Positions 16,207 through 24,684 of a DNA stretch of 64,000 nucleotides are shown one piece after another. A program made the translations under genes and the position numbers. This stretch comes from JAWXCE01 sp033764775. Lineage in GTDB: Bacteria; Pseudomonadota; Alphaproteobacteria; Rhizobiales; Rhodomicrobiaceae. The notes below the pieces were generated by a model. It was not told the origin of the DNA. It made no database searches and was given only the letters and a program-made list of their open reading frames with translations. The DNA lies in assembly GCA_033764775.1 (NCBI GenBank), contig JANRIQ010000027.1:263459-327458 (forward strand), given 5' to 3'. Numbering within the stretch: position 1 is the stretch's first letter; each line of letters starts with the position of its first letter.

Positions 16207-18021
16207 TTACGGCAGCGAGAAGACCGTCAGCACGCCGCCGAGAGCGGTGAACTTCTTCAGACCAGCGTAGCCGCCGACCGCGCCGAGACCGTCGTTCGGG
16301 TTGGTCAGACCAGCCGCGAGGCCGATGCCAGCCCAGCCGCCGATGCCGGAGAGAACCGCAACGTACTGCTTGCCTTTGTGCTCATAGGTCATGACGTTGC
16401 CGATGATGCCCGACGGCGTCTTGAACTTGTAGAGCTCTTTGCCGGTTTTGGCGTCGACGGCTTTCAGGTAGCCTTCCAGAGTGCCGTAGAACACGACATC
16501 GCCAGCGGTGGACAGAGCGCCCGACCACACCGAGAACGGCTCAGGGATCGACCATACGATCTTGCCCTTCGTTGCGTCCCAGGCGATGAAGTTGCCCATG
16601 CCGTCATGGCCGCCGTTCGCCTTGCCAGCGGGGTACATCGAGAGGGTCGCGCCGACATAGGGCTGACCAGCCGTGTAGCTCACTTTGAAGGGTTCGTAGT
16701 CCATGCAGACGTGGTTGGTCGGCACGTAGTGCAACTGCGTGCGCGGCGAGTAAGAGGCCGGCTGTTGATCTTTGGTGCCAAGAGCGGCCGGGCAGATGTT
16801 CTTCGTGTTCACGTCCTCGCCGTTTTGCTCGGTCGAGTACTTAGAGACGACCAGCGGACGGCCGTAGGTCGGCGATTTCGGGTCCATGTCAACTTTCGAC
16901 ACCCAGTTGACGACGGGGTCGAATTTCTCGGCCACGAGCAGTTCGCCCGTCGCGCGGTCCATGGTGTAGCCAAGGCCGTTGCGGTCGAAGTGGACGAGGA
17001 TGTTGCGCATCTTGCCGCCAATTTCTTGGTCGGACAGGATCATTTCGTTCACGCCGTCGTAGTCCCACTCGTCATGCGGGGTCATCTGATAGACCCACTT
17101 GGCCATGCCGGTGTCCACGTCGCGGGCGAAGATGGTCATGGACCAGCGGTTGTCGCCAGGACGCTGTTTCGGGTTCCAAGTCGAGGGGTTGCCCGAGCCG
17201 TAATACATCAGGTTGAGTTTCGGGTCGTAGGAGTACCAACCCCAGGTGCAGCCGCCGCCAATTTTCCATTGGTCGCCTTGCCAGGTGTTCAGGCCCGAGT
17301 CTTTGCCGACCGGCTTGCCGAGGTGAGTCGTCTTGACGGGGTCGACGAGGATCTCTTCATCCGGACCCATCGAGTAGCCGCGCCAGATTTTCTTGCCGGT
17401 TTTCAGGTCGTACGCGGTGACGTGGCAGCGCACGCCGAACTCGCCGCCGGAGATGCCGACGATGACCTTGTCTTTAACCGGGAGAACGGTCGCGGTGTTG
17501 GTCTCGCCTTTTTTCGGATCGCCGTTGACCACCGACCAGTTGACTTTGCCGGTTTTGGCGTCGAGAGCCACAACAGTCGTGTCGGCTTGGTGCAGGATGA
17601 TTTGGCCGTCAGCATAAGCCACGCCGCGGTTGACCGTGTCGCAGCACATCACGGGGATGGTGTCCGCGTCTTGTTTCGGCTCGTACTTCCAGATGATCGC
17701 GCCGTCGTTGTTCAGGTCCATCGCGTAGACGATGTTCGGGAACGGCGTGTGGACGTACATTACGTCGCCGATGACGAGCGGCGAGCCTTCGTGACCGCGC
17801 AGAACGCCCGTGGAGAAGGTCCAGGCGACTTTGAGGTCCTTAACGTTTTGAGCGTTGATTTGATTCAACGTCGAAAAACGGGTGTTGGCGTAGTCGCCCG
17901 TTTGGATCGCCCAGTTCTTGGCGTCCTTCATTTTTGCCATCAAATCTTCGTTCGCCGACGCGGCGTTCCACGTGAACGCGGCCCCTGCTGCGAAGAGAAT
18001 AGCATACATTGACTTCTGCAT
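16207..18021 (-). CDS. xoxF: XoxF: lanthanide-dependent PQQ methanol dehydrogenase
   Basis: A 604-residue periplasmic quinoprotein with signal peptide MQKSMYAILFAAGAAFTWNAASA. It oxidises methanol with PQQ and a lanthanide ion. Visible features are the adjacent-cysteine disulphide PVMCCDTV, tryptophan-docking blades such as GAIIWKYEP and GKVNWSV, the segment GGGCTWGWYSYDP, and PHDEWDYDGVNE, in which the catalytic Asp is followed two residues later by the extra Asp that coordinates lanthanide and is absent from calcium-type MxaF. Sequence character suggests the XoxF5 clade. The ATG at 18021 has GGGAG eight bases upstream; a GTG at 18030 lies too close to that site. Confidence 0.97.
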   Translation of the reverse strand: MQKSMYAILFAAGAAFTWNAASANEDLMAKMKDAKNWAIQTGDYANTRFSTLNQINAQNVKDLKVAWTFSTGVLRGHEGSPLVIGDVMYVHTPFPNIVYAMDLNNDGAIIWKYEPKQDADTIPVMCCDTVNRGVAYADGQIILHQADTTVVALDAKTGKVNWSVVNGDPKKGETNTATVLPVKDKVIVGISGGEFGVRCHVTAYDLKTGKKIWRGYSMGPDEEILVDPVKTTHLGKPVGKDSGLNTWQGDQWKIGGGCTWGWYSYDPKLNLMYYGSGNPSTWNPKQRPGDNRWSMTIFARDVDTGMAKWVYQMTPHDEWDYDGVNEMILSDQEIGGKMRNILVHFDRNGLGYTMDRATGELLVAEKFDPVVNWVSKVDMDPKSPTYGRPLVVSKYSTEQNGEDVNTKNICPAALGTKDQQPASYSPRTQLHYVPTNHVCMDYEPFKVSYTAGQPYVGATLSMYPAGKANGGHDGMGNFIAWDATKGKIVWSIPEPFSVWSGALSTAGDVVFYGTLEGYLKAVDAKTGKELYKFKTPSGIIGNVMTYEHKGKQYVAVLSGIGGWAGIGLAAGLTNPNDGLGAVGGYAGLKKFTALGGVLTVFSLP

Positions 18022-18569
18022 GCGGTTCACTCCCTAAGTTAAGGTCTTCTTACAGACCACGGCTGCCTAAACGACTAAAGTATGAGCTTAGATCACCGTG
18101 GAAAGTGCATTTTTCGGAATGATCTCCGGCAGCGTGTCACAACAGGCGAATACAGCTCAATATTACGCTATTACTACGCAATAATTTGCGCAGCGCGTGC
18201 GAACTTATTCACCGACGCTTTCGATATGTGGCCACAGTCCCGATCCGTAGCCGCGTAGAAGCCGGTTATCGGAGGCCGAGCTTATGATTTTCTTATGAGT
18301 CATTCAAGCCGGTTTGCGGGCCGCTCCGGAAGCCATGGCGGATTGCGCGGCGCAAAAAACCCGCCAGCCGCCGCCAATCCCCCAGTATAGGCCGGCGCTC
18401 TTAAGTGCATGGCCGGCTTTGATTCAACCGATCAAATGCGATACACAAGGCCGGTGTTGCAGCGCGGCCATAGACATAAGTCAAAGCCTCATGCGCGATT
18501 TTGCCGCAGCGGATTGCCGGGGGCAAGATGCGAACAAATCCACGGATAAAGATCATTGAGAAGGCGCCA
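18022..18569. promoter_or_regulatory. xoxF upstream region and leader
   Basis: A 548-bp spacer between the divergent xoxF and pentapeptide genes. Near xoxF it contains a short inverted repeat (GGTCT at 18043-18047 with AGACC at 18054-18058) that would form a hairpin in the xoxF leader. 18150-18310 is AT-rich and could hold the promoters. I cannot assign specific boxes. A frame at 18314-18559 has no recognisable protein features. Confidence 0.45.
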
Positions 18570-19379
18570 ATGCATTGGAAAATATGTTTCTTCTACGTCA
18601 AGAGGGGGGCTTTGGCTGTAGGGGTCGCGGTTTGCGTCGCAACCCTCGAGTCGGGCGCAAGCGTCGCGCAATCAGCGGCTGACGCGGTCCTCGCGGAGGC
18701 GAAGGCCGGAATACGGGATTTCTCAGGTCGAGACCTGTCCGGAGCCGATTTCGCCGGAGCCGACCTCAATTCGCTTCTTTTCCGCAAGGCGAAACTGGAC
18801 GGGGCTGTTTTCACAGGGGCCAACTTGCGCGGCGCGGAGTTTCAAGGCGCCTCGCTGAAAGGCGCGATCCTCGACCGCGCCAACTTAGACCTGGCGATTT
18901 TCCGCGATGCGGATCTTTCAGGGGCCAGCTTGCGGGCTGTGAGCGCCCATTCGACCGTGTTCGCCTCCGCCGACCTGCGCGGCGCGCAAATGGAGGAGGC
19001 CGTCCTCATCTGCAATCTTGACCGGGCGAACCTCTCGGGCGCGAATTTGCGAGGCGCGCGCATGGGAGCGGACATGAAAAACCAGCCGATGGGCCTTATG
19101 CGCGTGTCATTGAAGAAGACCAACCTGCGCGGCGCCGACCTGTCCGGAGCCGATCTCTCGCGCGCCTTCATGGAGTTCGCCGATCTGACGGACGCCAATC
19201 TGCAAGGCGCGGTGCTCGAAAAAGCGGAGTCCGCCGGCGCCATATATACGGGGGCCGACCTCACAGGGGCGACGATGACCGACATCGACTTGCAATCCGC
19301 CAAGCTCGCCGGCGCGAAGGGGCGCGAAACGGTGAAGGGGTTCGAAACGGCGAAGAATGCGGACGGCGCGGGATGGTGA
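18570..19379 (+). CDS. Exported pentapeptide-repeat protein of the PQQ region
   Basis: A 269-residue protein. A hydrophobic signal-like segment (ALAVGVAVCVATLESGASVAQ) is followed from about residue 50 by tandem A(D/N)LxG pentapeptides: FSGRDLSGADFAGADL, ANLRGAEFQGASLKGAIL, ADLRGAQMEEA, ANLSGANLRGARM, ADLSGADLSRAF, ADLTGATMTDI. These fold as a right-handed beta-helix. The ATG at 18570 is chosen because GAGAAGG precedes it; an ATG at 18528 is possible. The last 7 bp overlap the zinc hydrolase gene, so the two are coupled. Pentapeptide proteins accompany some quinoprotein systems; function unknown. Confidence 0.82.
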   Translation: MHWKICFFYVKRGALAVGVAVCVATLESGASVAQSAADAVLAEAKAGIRDFSGRDLSGADFAGADLNSLLFRKAKLDGAVFTGANLRGAEFQGASLKGAILDRANLDLAIFRDADLSGASLRAVSAHSTVFASADLRGAQMEEAVLICNLDRANLSGANLRGARMGADMKNQPMGLMRVSLKKTNLRGADLSGADLSRAFMEFADLTDANLQGAVLEKAESAGAIYTGADLTGATMTDIDLQSAKLAGAKGRETVKGFETAKNADGAGW

Positions 19380-20299
19380 CGCGAATCGTCCTGGCCGTGG
19401 CGTTCGCCGCCCTGCTTTGGCCCGCACGCGCCGGCGAACCCGTCGCGCCGTTGCCCGTGACCGAGGTTGCGAGCGGCGTTTTCGTGTTCCAGGGCGCGCA
19501 TCAGCTCGTGACGCCGCAAAATCGCGGCGCGATCTCCAACCTGGGGTTCATCATCGGCGAGACCGGCGTCGCGGTGATCGACACCGGCGGCTCGTCCGTG
19601 ATCGGCGAGCGGCTAAAGGCGGCGATTGCCGCGCGAACCACCCTGCCCGTCCGCTACGTCATCAACACCCACATGCACCCGGACCACATCTTCGGGAACA
19701 TTGCTTTCGCCGGGCCCGGAGTGGATTTCGTCGGTCACGCCAAGCTTGCCCGAGCCATGACGGCCCGCGCCGACATCTATATCCGTTCCAATGCGCGCTT
19801 GCTGGACGCGAGCGAAGGGGCGCTGGCGATCGTCCCGCCGACGGTTCCAGTAAGCACGACGGCGACGCTTGACCTCGGCGGCCGAACGCTTACGCTTCAG
19901 GCCCACCCCACGGCCCACACCGACAACGATCTGACGGTGATGGATGAGAAAACCGGAACTCTCTTCGCGGGGGATTTGCTGTTCTCCGGTCACACGCCGG
20001 CGCTCGACGGCAGCCTGAAAGGCTGGCTCGCTGTGATGACGCGGCTCGAACAAACGCCAGCCCAGCGGGTTGTGCCGGGTCATGGCCCGGCCTCCATGCC
20101 CTGGCCGGACGCCTTGAAGCCGCAGCGGCGCTATCTGGAGCGCTTAAAGAGCGACATCGAGGCCGCGCTGAAGGCAGGCGCCCCGCTCGCCGAGGCGGCG
20201 AAAACCGCGGGCTTGGGCGAAAAAGACGCATGGGCGCTGTTTGAGGATTTCAACGCCCGGAACGCCGCCAGCGCTTATGCGGAGCTAGAATGGGACTAG
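19373..20299 (+). CDS. Quinoprotein relay system zinc metallohydrolase (SoxH-like MBL fold)
   Basis: A 308-residue exported metallo-beta-lactamase-fold protein with signal MVTRIVLAVAFAALLWPARA. Zinc ligands are in NTHMHPDHIFGN (HxHxDH), AHTDND and VVPGHGP. The family accompanies PQQ-dependent dehydrogenases and is named for the quinoprotein relay, but its substrate is unknown. Its position, overlapping the pentapeptide gene and upstream of pqqABCDE, supports involvement in PQQ or quinoprotein maturation or turnover. Confidence 0.86.
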   Translation: MVTRIVLAVAFAALLWPARAGEPVAPLPVTEVASGVFVFQGAHQLVTPQNRGAISNLGFIIGETGVAVIDTGGSSVIGERLKAAIAARTTLPVRYVINTHMHPDHIFGNIAFAGPGVDFVGHAKLARAMTARADIYIRSNARLLDASEGALAIVPPTVPVSTTATLDLGGRTLTLQAHPTAHTDNDLTVMDEKTGTLFAGDLLFSGHTPALDGSLKGWLAVMTRLEQTPAQRVVPGHGPASMPWPDALKPQRRYLERLKSDIEAALKAGAPLAEAAKTAGLGEKDAWALFEDFNARNAASAYAELEWD

Positions 20300-20693
20300 G
20301 CGCAAGTGTGTGTCGAAAGTTCTCGAAAATTTGAAATGTCGCTAAACCACCCGCCACAATCTGAAGTGTATTTTCACTCCAGCACGATGAATTTTAAGAG
20401 TACTCATCATGAGAATGGGGGTTAAATCACTTTATAAGAAAGCAATAACCTCGTGTTATCGCTGATTTTTGACCATAAGAATTGAACAAGCTTTTCCGAT
20501 TTCAAAAAATAAGAATACGGAAACAAAAGTTTTTGGTTTATGAGCGTTTAATAAGAGTCTTAATTCTTACACAGACCGATGATGCGGGGTTGAAGCGTCA
20601 GCTTGGAACGCCTATAAAGTAGGCCAGACGACGCACACAAAAGCGCCGTCGGGAGGCGAAACCTCCTCGTCGTTCAACCCAAGGAGACTATCC
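20300..20693 (+). promoter_or_regulatory. AT-rich pqqA upstream region with promoter and leader hairpin
   Basis: A 394-bp spacer, strikingly AT-rich between 20330 and 20580. A near-consensus promoter is visible: TTGAAG at 20590-20595 and TATAAA at 20613-20618 with a 17-bp spacer, placing the transcript start near 20625. The leader then holds a hairpin (GGAGG 20652-20656 with CCTCC 20662-20666, loop CGAAA) before the pqqA ribosome site AAGGAG at 20681-20686. Strong dedicated expression of pqqA is expected since it is the substrate peptide. Confidence 0.65.
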
Positions 20694-20777
20694 ATGAAAA
20701 CCTGGACCAAACCCGCTGTTTGCGCCGTTGACGCTGGCTTCGAAGTCACCCGCTACCTGCCGGCCGTCACGAAGTAA
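20694..20777 (+). CDS. pqqA: PqqA: precursor peptide of PQQ
   Basis: A 27-residue peptide that begins MKTWTKPAV. It carries the conserved ExxxY (EVTRY, Glu17 and Tyr21), the two residues cross-linked by PqqE and built into PQQ, followed by LPA as in other PqqA peptides. A strong ribosome site (AAGGAG) lies eight bases upstream. It is the first gene of pqqABCDE and is separated from pqqB by 37 bp. A cysteine at position 10 is a small oddity. Confidence 0.95.
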   Translation: MKTWTKPAVCAVDAGFEVTRYLPAVTK

Positions 20778-20814
20778 GGCGCGGCGGGGTTTCCCCCGCT
20801 AGCTTTAACCGGCT

Positions 20815-21750
20815 TTGAAACTCAAAGTTCTCGGTTCGGCAGCCGGGGGTGGCTTTCCGCAGTGGAATTGCAACGCCCGGCTGTCTCGTTTGGTGCGGGA
20901 AGGTCAGCCGGGCTTGTCCCCCCGCACGCAATCGAGCTTGGCCCTCAGCGCTGATGGCGAGCGCTGGGTCATCTGCAACGCCTCGCCGGACATCCGGCAG
21001 CAGATCGCGGCCACGCCGGAGTTGCACCCCAGAGCCAACCAAACGCTGCGCAACTCGCCGATCAAGGCGGTGGTGCTCACGAATGGCGACGTGGATCATA
21101 TCGCCGGACTGCTCAGCCTGCGAGAGCGGCACCCTTTCAGCCTATATGGCACGCACCGCATTTTGCATGTGCTTGATGAGAACAGCGTGTTTCGCGTGTG
21201 CGATCCGGAGATCGTGACGCGCACCGAATTCGAAATCGGCGAGGAGATTGAACTCGCCGGGCCGGAGGGGCCGCTTGGCGTCATCATCGAGCCGTTCGCC
21301 GTGCCGGGCAAAGTTCCTCTTTATATGGAGGATTTGAGCAACCTCTCTGCCAATTTCGGCGCGAACGAGGGCGACACGATCGCGCTGAAAGTCGCCGCGC
21401 GCGGGTCAAACGCCGTCGCTTACTACATCCCCGGCTGCGCCTATTTGACGGACGCGTTGAAAGCTCGGGTCGCTGGCGCCGACGCGCTCTTATTCGACGG
21501 CACTGTGTATCACGACGATGAGATGATCCGCGAAGGCGTGGGCACAAAAACCGGCGCGCGCATGGGACACATCGCCATCGCAGGGGAAAATGGTTCTCTC
21601 GCCGCTTTTGCGGATGTGGCGGTGAAACGGAAGATTTATATTCATATCAACACCACCAACCCGATCCTCGAACCCGGCTCGGAGGCCGAGCAGGCGGTGC
21701 GCGCAGGCGGGTGGGAAATCGGCTTCGACGGCATGGAGATTGATTTATGA
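20815..21750 (+). CDS. pqqB: PqqB: MBL-fold hydroxylase of PQQ biosynthesis
   Basis: A 311-residue metallo-beta-lactamase-fold protein. The N-terminus KLKVLGSAAGGGFPQWNCNC-like stretch (here AAGGGFPQWNCNARL) is the PqqB hallmark; TNGDVDHIAGLLSLRE carries the metal-binding motif and GARMGHIAIAGENGS is also conserved. PqqB hydroxylates the cross-linked tyrosine part of the PQQ precursor. Translation begins at TTG (20815), the only start that gives the canonical N-terminus. It overlaps pqqC by 4 bp. Confidence 0.95.
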   Translation: MKLKVLGSAAGGGFPQWNCNARLSRLVREGQPGLSPRTQSSLALSADGERWVICNASPDIRQQIAATPELHPRANQTLRNSPIKAVVLTNGDVDHIAGLLSLRERHPFSLYGTHRILHVLDENSVFRVCDPEIVTRTEFEIGEEIELAGPEGPLGVIIEPFAVPGKVPLYMEDLSNLSANFGANEGDTIALKVAARGSNAVAYYIPGCAYLTDALKARVAGADALLFDGTVYHDDEMIREGVGTKTGARMGHIAIAGENGSLAAFADVAVKRKIYIHINTTNPILEPGSEAEQAVRAGGWEIGFDGMEIDL

Positions 21751-22529
21751 CGATTTACGTGGACGCGGTGCACGTGACGGCGGACGACCCGCAAGTGCCG
21801 GAGCGGGGCTTCACGCCGGACGAGCTTGAGGCGGCCCTGCGCCAGGTCGGCGCGGCGCGGTATCACAGCCTGCACCCGTTCCACAAGCTGCTGCACGGCG
21901 GGCGCTTACGCAAAGGCCAGGTGCAGGCGTGGGCGCTCAACCGCTTCTATTATCAGGCGACCATCCCGCGCAAGGACGCCGCGCTCATCTCCAAAATGAC
22001 CGACAAGGCCATGCGGCGCGAGTGGCATCAGCGTTATCTCGACCACGACGGCTATGGCGAGGAGGAAGGCGGCATCGAGCGCTGGCTGCGGCTCACCGAT
22101 GCGCTTGGCCTTGACCGTGACTATGTGGTCTCGACGCGCGGCATCCTTCCCGGCACCCGCTTCGCGGTGGACGGGTACTATCATTTCGTGCGCGATCATT
22201 CGGTGCTCGAGGGCGTCGCCTCGTCGCTCACTGAGCTGTTCGCGGCGGGCATTCACTCCGAGCGCATCGCGGGGATGCTGGCGAATTACTCGTTTATCGA
22301 CGACACCATGATGGCCTATTTCAAGCGCCGCTTGAGCCAGGCGCCGCGCGATGTGGATTTCGCGCTGAAGTACGTGAAGGCGAACGCGACCGACGCCGCG
22401 TCCCAGCAGGCGGTCATCAACGCGCTGATTATGAAGACCAACGTCTTGTGGTCGCAACTCGACCACCTTTACTTCGCCTATGTGGAGCCGGGGCGCGTGC
22501 CGCCCGGCGCTTTCCGCCCAGCGGAGTGA
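21747..22529 (+). CDS. pqqC: PqqC: PQQ synthase (cofactor-less oxidase)
   Basis: A 260-residue helical protein. LHPFHKLLHGGRLRKGQVQAWALNRFYYQATIPRKD, the catalytic DHDGYGEEEGGIERWLRL and RGILPGTRFAVDGYYHFVRD are full matches to PqqC, which performs the final ring closure and eight-electron oxidation that yields PQQ. ATGA overlap with pqqB and GTGA overlap with pqqD show a tight operon. Confidence 0.96.
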   Translation: MTIYVDAVHVTADDPQVPERGFTPDELEAALRQVGAARYHSLHPFHKLLHGGRLRKGQVQAWALNRFYYQATIPRKDAALISKMTDKAMRREWHQRYLDHDGYGEEEGGIERWLRLTDALGLDRDYVVSTRGILPGTRFAVDGYYHFVRDHSVLEGVASSLTELFAAGIHSERIAGMLANYSFIDDTMMAYFKRRLSQAPRDVDFALKYVKANATDAASQQAVINALIMKTNVLWSQLDHLYFAYVEPGRVPPGAFRPAE

Positions 22530-22834
22530 GCGCGGTGGATGCGGCGCGAACCCGCGCGATCGTGGACGCCGCGAGCCGGCCGAACATGCCGCGCCACGTG
22601 CGATTGCAATTGAACGAGCTGCGCGACCGCTATGTGGTGCTGGCGCCCGAAAAGGTGATGTGGCCAGACCCGGTGAGCGTGGATGTGCTGAAGCTGTGCG
22701 ACGGCTCGCGCAGCATCGCGGACATCGCGCAGCAGCTCGCGGCGGACTACAACGCGCCGCCGGAAGTCATCCAAACCGACGTCATGGAGTTCGTGCAAGA
22801 ATGGACGGACAAACGGTTATTGGTTCTGTCTTAG
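22526..22834 (+). CDS. pqqD: PqqD: PqqA peptide chaperone
   Basis: A 102-residue protein read from GTG 22526, which overlaps the pqqC stop. It contains RPNMPRHVRLQLNELRDRYVVLAPEKVMWPDPVSVDVLKLCDGSRSIADIA, the RiPP-recognition winged-helix fold of PqqD that holds PqqA for PqqE. A longer frame from 22448 is only shadow over pqqC. The last 34 bp overlap pqqE. Confidence 0.95.
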   Translation: MSAVDAARTRAIVDAASRPNMPRHVRLQLNELRDRYVVLAPEKVMWPDPVSVDVLKLCDGSRSIADIAQQLAADYNAPPEVIQTDVMEFVQEWTDKRLLVLS

Positions 22835-23964
22835 ACGCGCCCCGGCCTGTTCCTGCGCGGCCCGTGCGGCCTGCGCCAGTCGTGGGGCCGCCGCTCGGCA
22901 TGCTCGCCGAACTCACGCATCGCTGCCCGCTGCAGTGCGGCTATTGCTCGAACCCCATCCAGCTTCTCAAGGCGAACAGGGAGGTCGACACGGCCGGCTG
23001 GCTGTCGATCCTCGAACAAGCCGCCGACCTCGGCATCCTGCAAATCCACCTCTCCGGCGGTGAGCCGACCCTGCGGCCCGATCTGGAGCAGTTCGTCGCC
23101 TTGCTGGCGCGCAAGGGCGTCTACACCAACCTCATCACGGCGGGCACCGTGCTGACCCGCGATCGGCTCTTCGCGCTGCGCGATGCGGGGCTGGACCACG
23201 TGCAGCTCTCCATCCAGAGCGTGCGCGCCGACCTGTCCGACAAGATCGGCAACATAAAGGGCGGCTTGGCGAAGAAGCTGACGCTCGCCGGTTGGGTGCA
23301 GGAGGCGGGCCTGCCCCTCACCCTCAACGCGCCGGTGCATCGCCACAACATCATGGACACGGGCGCCGTCATCGACATGGCGCTGGAGCTTGGCGCCGAC
23401 CGCGTCGAGATCGCGAACGTGCAGTATTACGGCTGGGCGGCGGTGAACAAGGCGGCGCTGATGCCGGAATGGAGCCAGGTGCTAGAGCAGCAGGCGGTTG
23501 TCGAGGCCGCGCGCGAGCGGCTGAAAGGCGTGCTCAACATCGACTTCGTGACGCCGGACTACTACGCGAAATACCCCAAGCCCTGCATGGGCGGCTGGGC
23601 GCGCGACGTGCTGAACGTTACGCCGGAGGGCAAGGTGCTGCCGTGCCACGCCGCCGAGAGCCTCACCGACATGCGCTTCGAGAACGCGACCGAAACGCCG
23701 CTCGCCGACATCTGGTATAAGTCGGAGAGCTTCAACCGCTATCGCGGCTATGACTGGATGACCGATCTGTGCGCCTCGTGCGAGCGCGTCGACAACTGCT
23801 TCGGCGGCTGCCGCTGCCAGGCGATGGCGCTCACCGGGAACGCGGCGAACGCCGACCCGGCGTGCTCCAAGTCGCCGCACCATCATCTGATGGCTGAGAT
23901 CACCGGCGGGTACGCGGGCTCAGAGCCGCCGCCGTTCGTCTACCGCCGCATCGCCGCTCAATAA
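22801..23964 (+). CDS. pqqE: PqqE: radical SAM enzyme cross-linking PqqA
   Basis: A 387-residue radical SAM protein starting MDGQTVIGSVLDAPRP. The SAM cluster motif is CPLQCGYCSNP and the C-terminal SPASM region contains GKVLPCHAAESL and CASCERVDNCFGGCRCQAM for the auxiliary clusters. PqqE joins Glu and Tyr of PqqA. It is the last gene of the run; I see no pqqF/G protease nearby. Confidence 0.96.
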   Translation: MDGQTVIGSVLDAPRPVPARPVRPAPVVGPPLGMLAELTHRCPLQCGYCSNPIQLLKANREVDTAGWLSILEQAADLGILQIHLSGGEPTLRPDLEQFVALLARKGVYTNLITAGTVLTRDRLFALRDAGLDHVQLSIQSVRADLSDKIGNIKGGLAKKLTLAGWVQEAGLPLTLNAPVHRHNIMDTGAVIDMALELGADRVEIANVQYYGWAAVNKAALMPEWSQVLEQQAVVEAARERLKGVLNIDFVTPDYYAKYPKPCMGGWARDVLNVTPEGKVLPCHAAESLTDMRFENATETPLADIWYKSESFNRYRGYDWMTDLCASCERVDNCFGGCRCQAMALTGNAANADPACSKSPHHHLMAEITGGYAGSEPPPFVYRRIAAQ

Positions 23965-24063
23965 CTGCGCGGTCATGCTCCGCCTCTATGGAGCCATACG
24001 GTTTGCGGCGTGGCGGCGGCTGTCCGTTTCGTGTAGCGTTCAAGAACGCGCACGAGAGAACCA

Positions 24064-24684
24064 ATGGACGATCCTCCCATTTCACGCGGCTTCAAGCCGA
24101 GACGGCCGCCGGTTGAAAACAAAGACCGCGTTCCGCCAGGGCAACACCTGACGACCGATTTTCCGGTGCTCTCCGCCGGGCCGACGCCGAACATCTCCAT
24201 CCATAACTGGAGCTTCGCCCTTCAGCACGGCGGCTCGCTCATCGCCAAGTGGAGCTGGAGCGAGTTCGAGGCGCTGCCGCAAACGACGCTGAAGACCGAC
24301 ATCCACTGCGTCACTACATGGTCGAAGCTGGACACGACCTGGAGCGGCGTCACCGTGGACGATCTGTTGAAGGCCGCCGGCCTCTCCGCGGCGCCGACCG
24401 CGTTCACCATGGCGCACTGTGACGGCGGCTACACGACGAACGTGCCGGTCGCCGACCTTATCAACGGCAAGGCCATGGTCGCGACACGATATGACAACCT
24501 GCCGCTGGCCCCGTCCCACGGCGGCCCGGCGCGCCTTCTCGTTCCCCATCTCTATTTCTGGAAAAGCGCGAAGTGGGTGCGCCGCCTGCGCTTCATTGAA
24601 AAGGACGAGCCGGGCTTTTGGGAGTCCTTCGGCTATCACATTTACGGCGATCCGTGGCTTGAGCAGCGCTATGACACAGACTGA
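24064..24684 (+). CDS. Molybdopterin-dependent oxidoreductase (sulfite oxidase/YedY-like fold)
   Basis: A 206-residue cytoplasmic-looking protein without signal peptide. ISIHNWSFAL and DIHCVTTWSKLDTTWSGV (the cysteine expected to bind molybdenum) followed by HCDGGYTTNVP, VATRYDNLPLAPSHGGPARLLVPHLYFWKSAKWVRRL match the SUOX/YedY molybdopterin domain. It overlaps the reductase gene by 14 bp. The set with ferredoxin reductase, DUF6510 and moaB suggests a small electron-transfer system with an unknown substrate. Confidence 0.88.
   Translation: MDDPPISRGFKPRRPPVENKDRVPPGQHLTTDFPVLSAGPTPNISIHNWSFALQHGGSLIAKWSWSEFEALPQTTLKTDIHCVTTWSKLDTTWSGVTVDDLLKAAGLSAAPTAFTMAHCDGGYTTNVPVADLINGKAMVATRYDNLPLAPSHGGPARLLVPHLYFWKSAKWVRRLRFIEKDEPGFWESFGYHIYGDPWLEQRYDTD

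Noticed and set aside
18314..18559. 81-codon frame upstream of the pentapeptide gene
   Set aside because: No ribosome site or motif; it lies in the xoxF upstream region and ends in the leader of the next gene.
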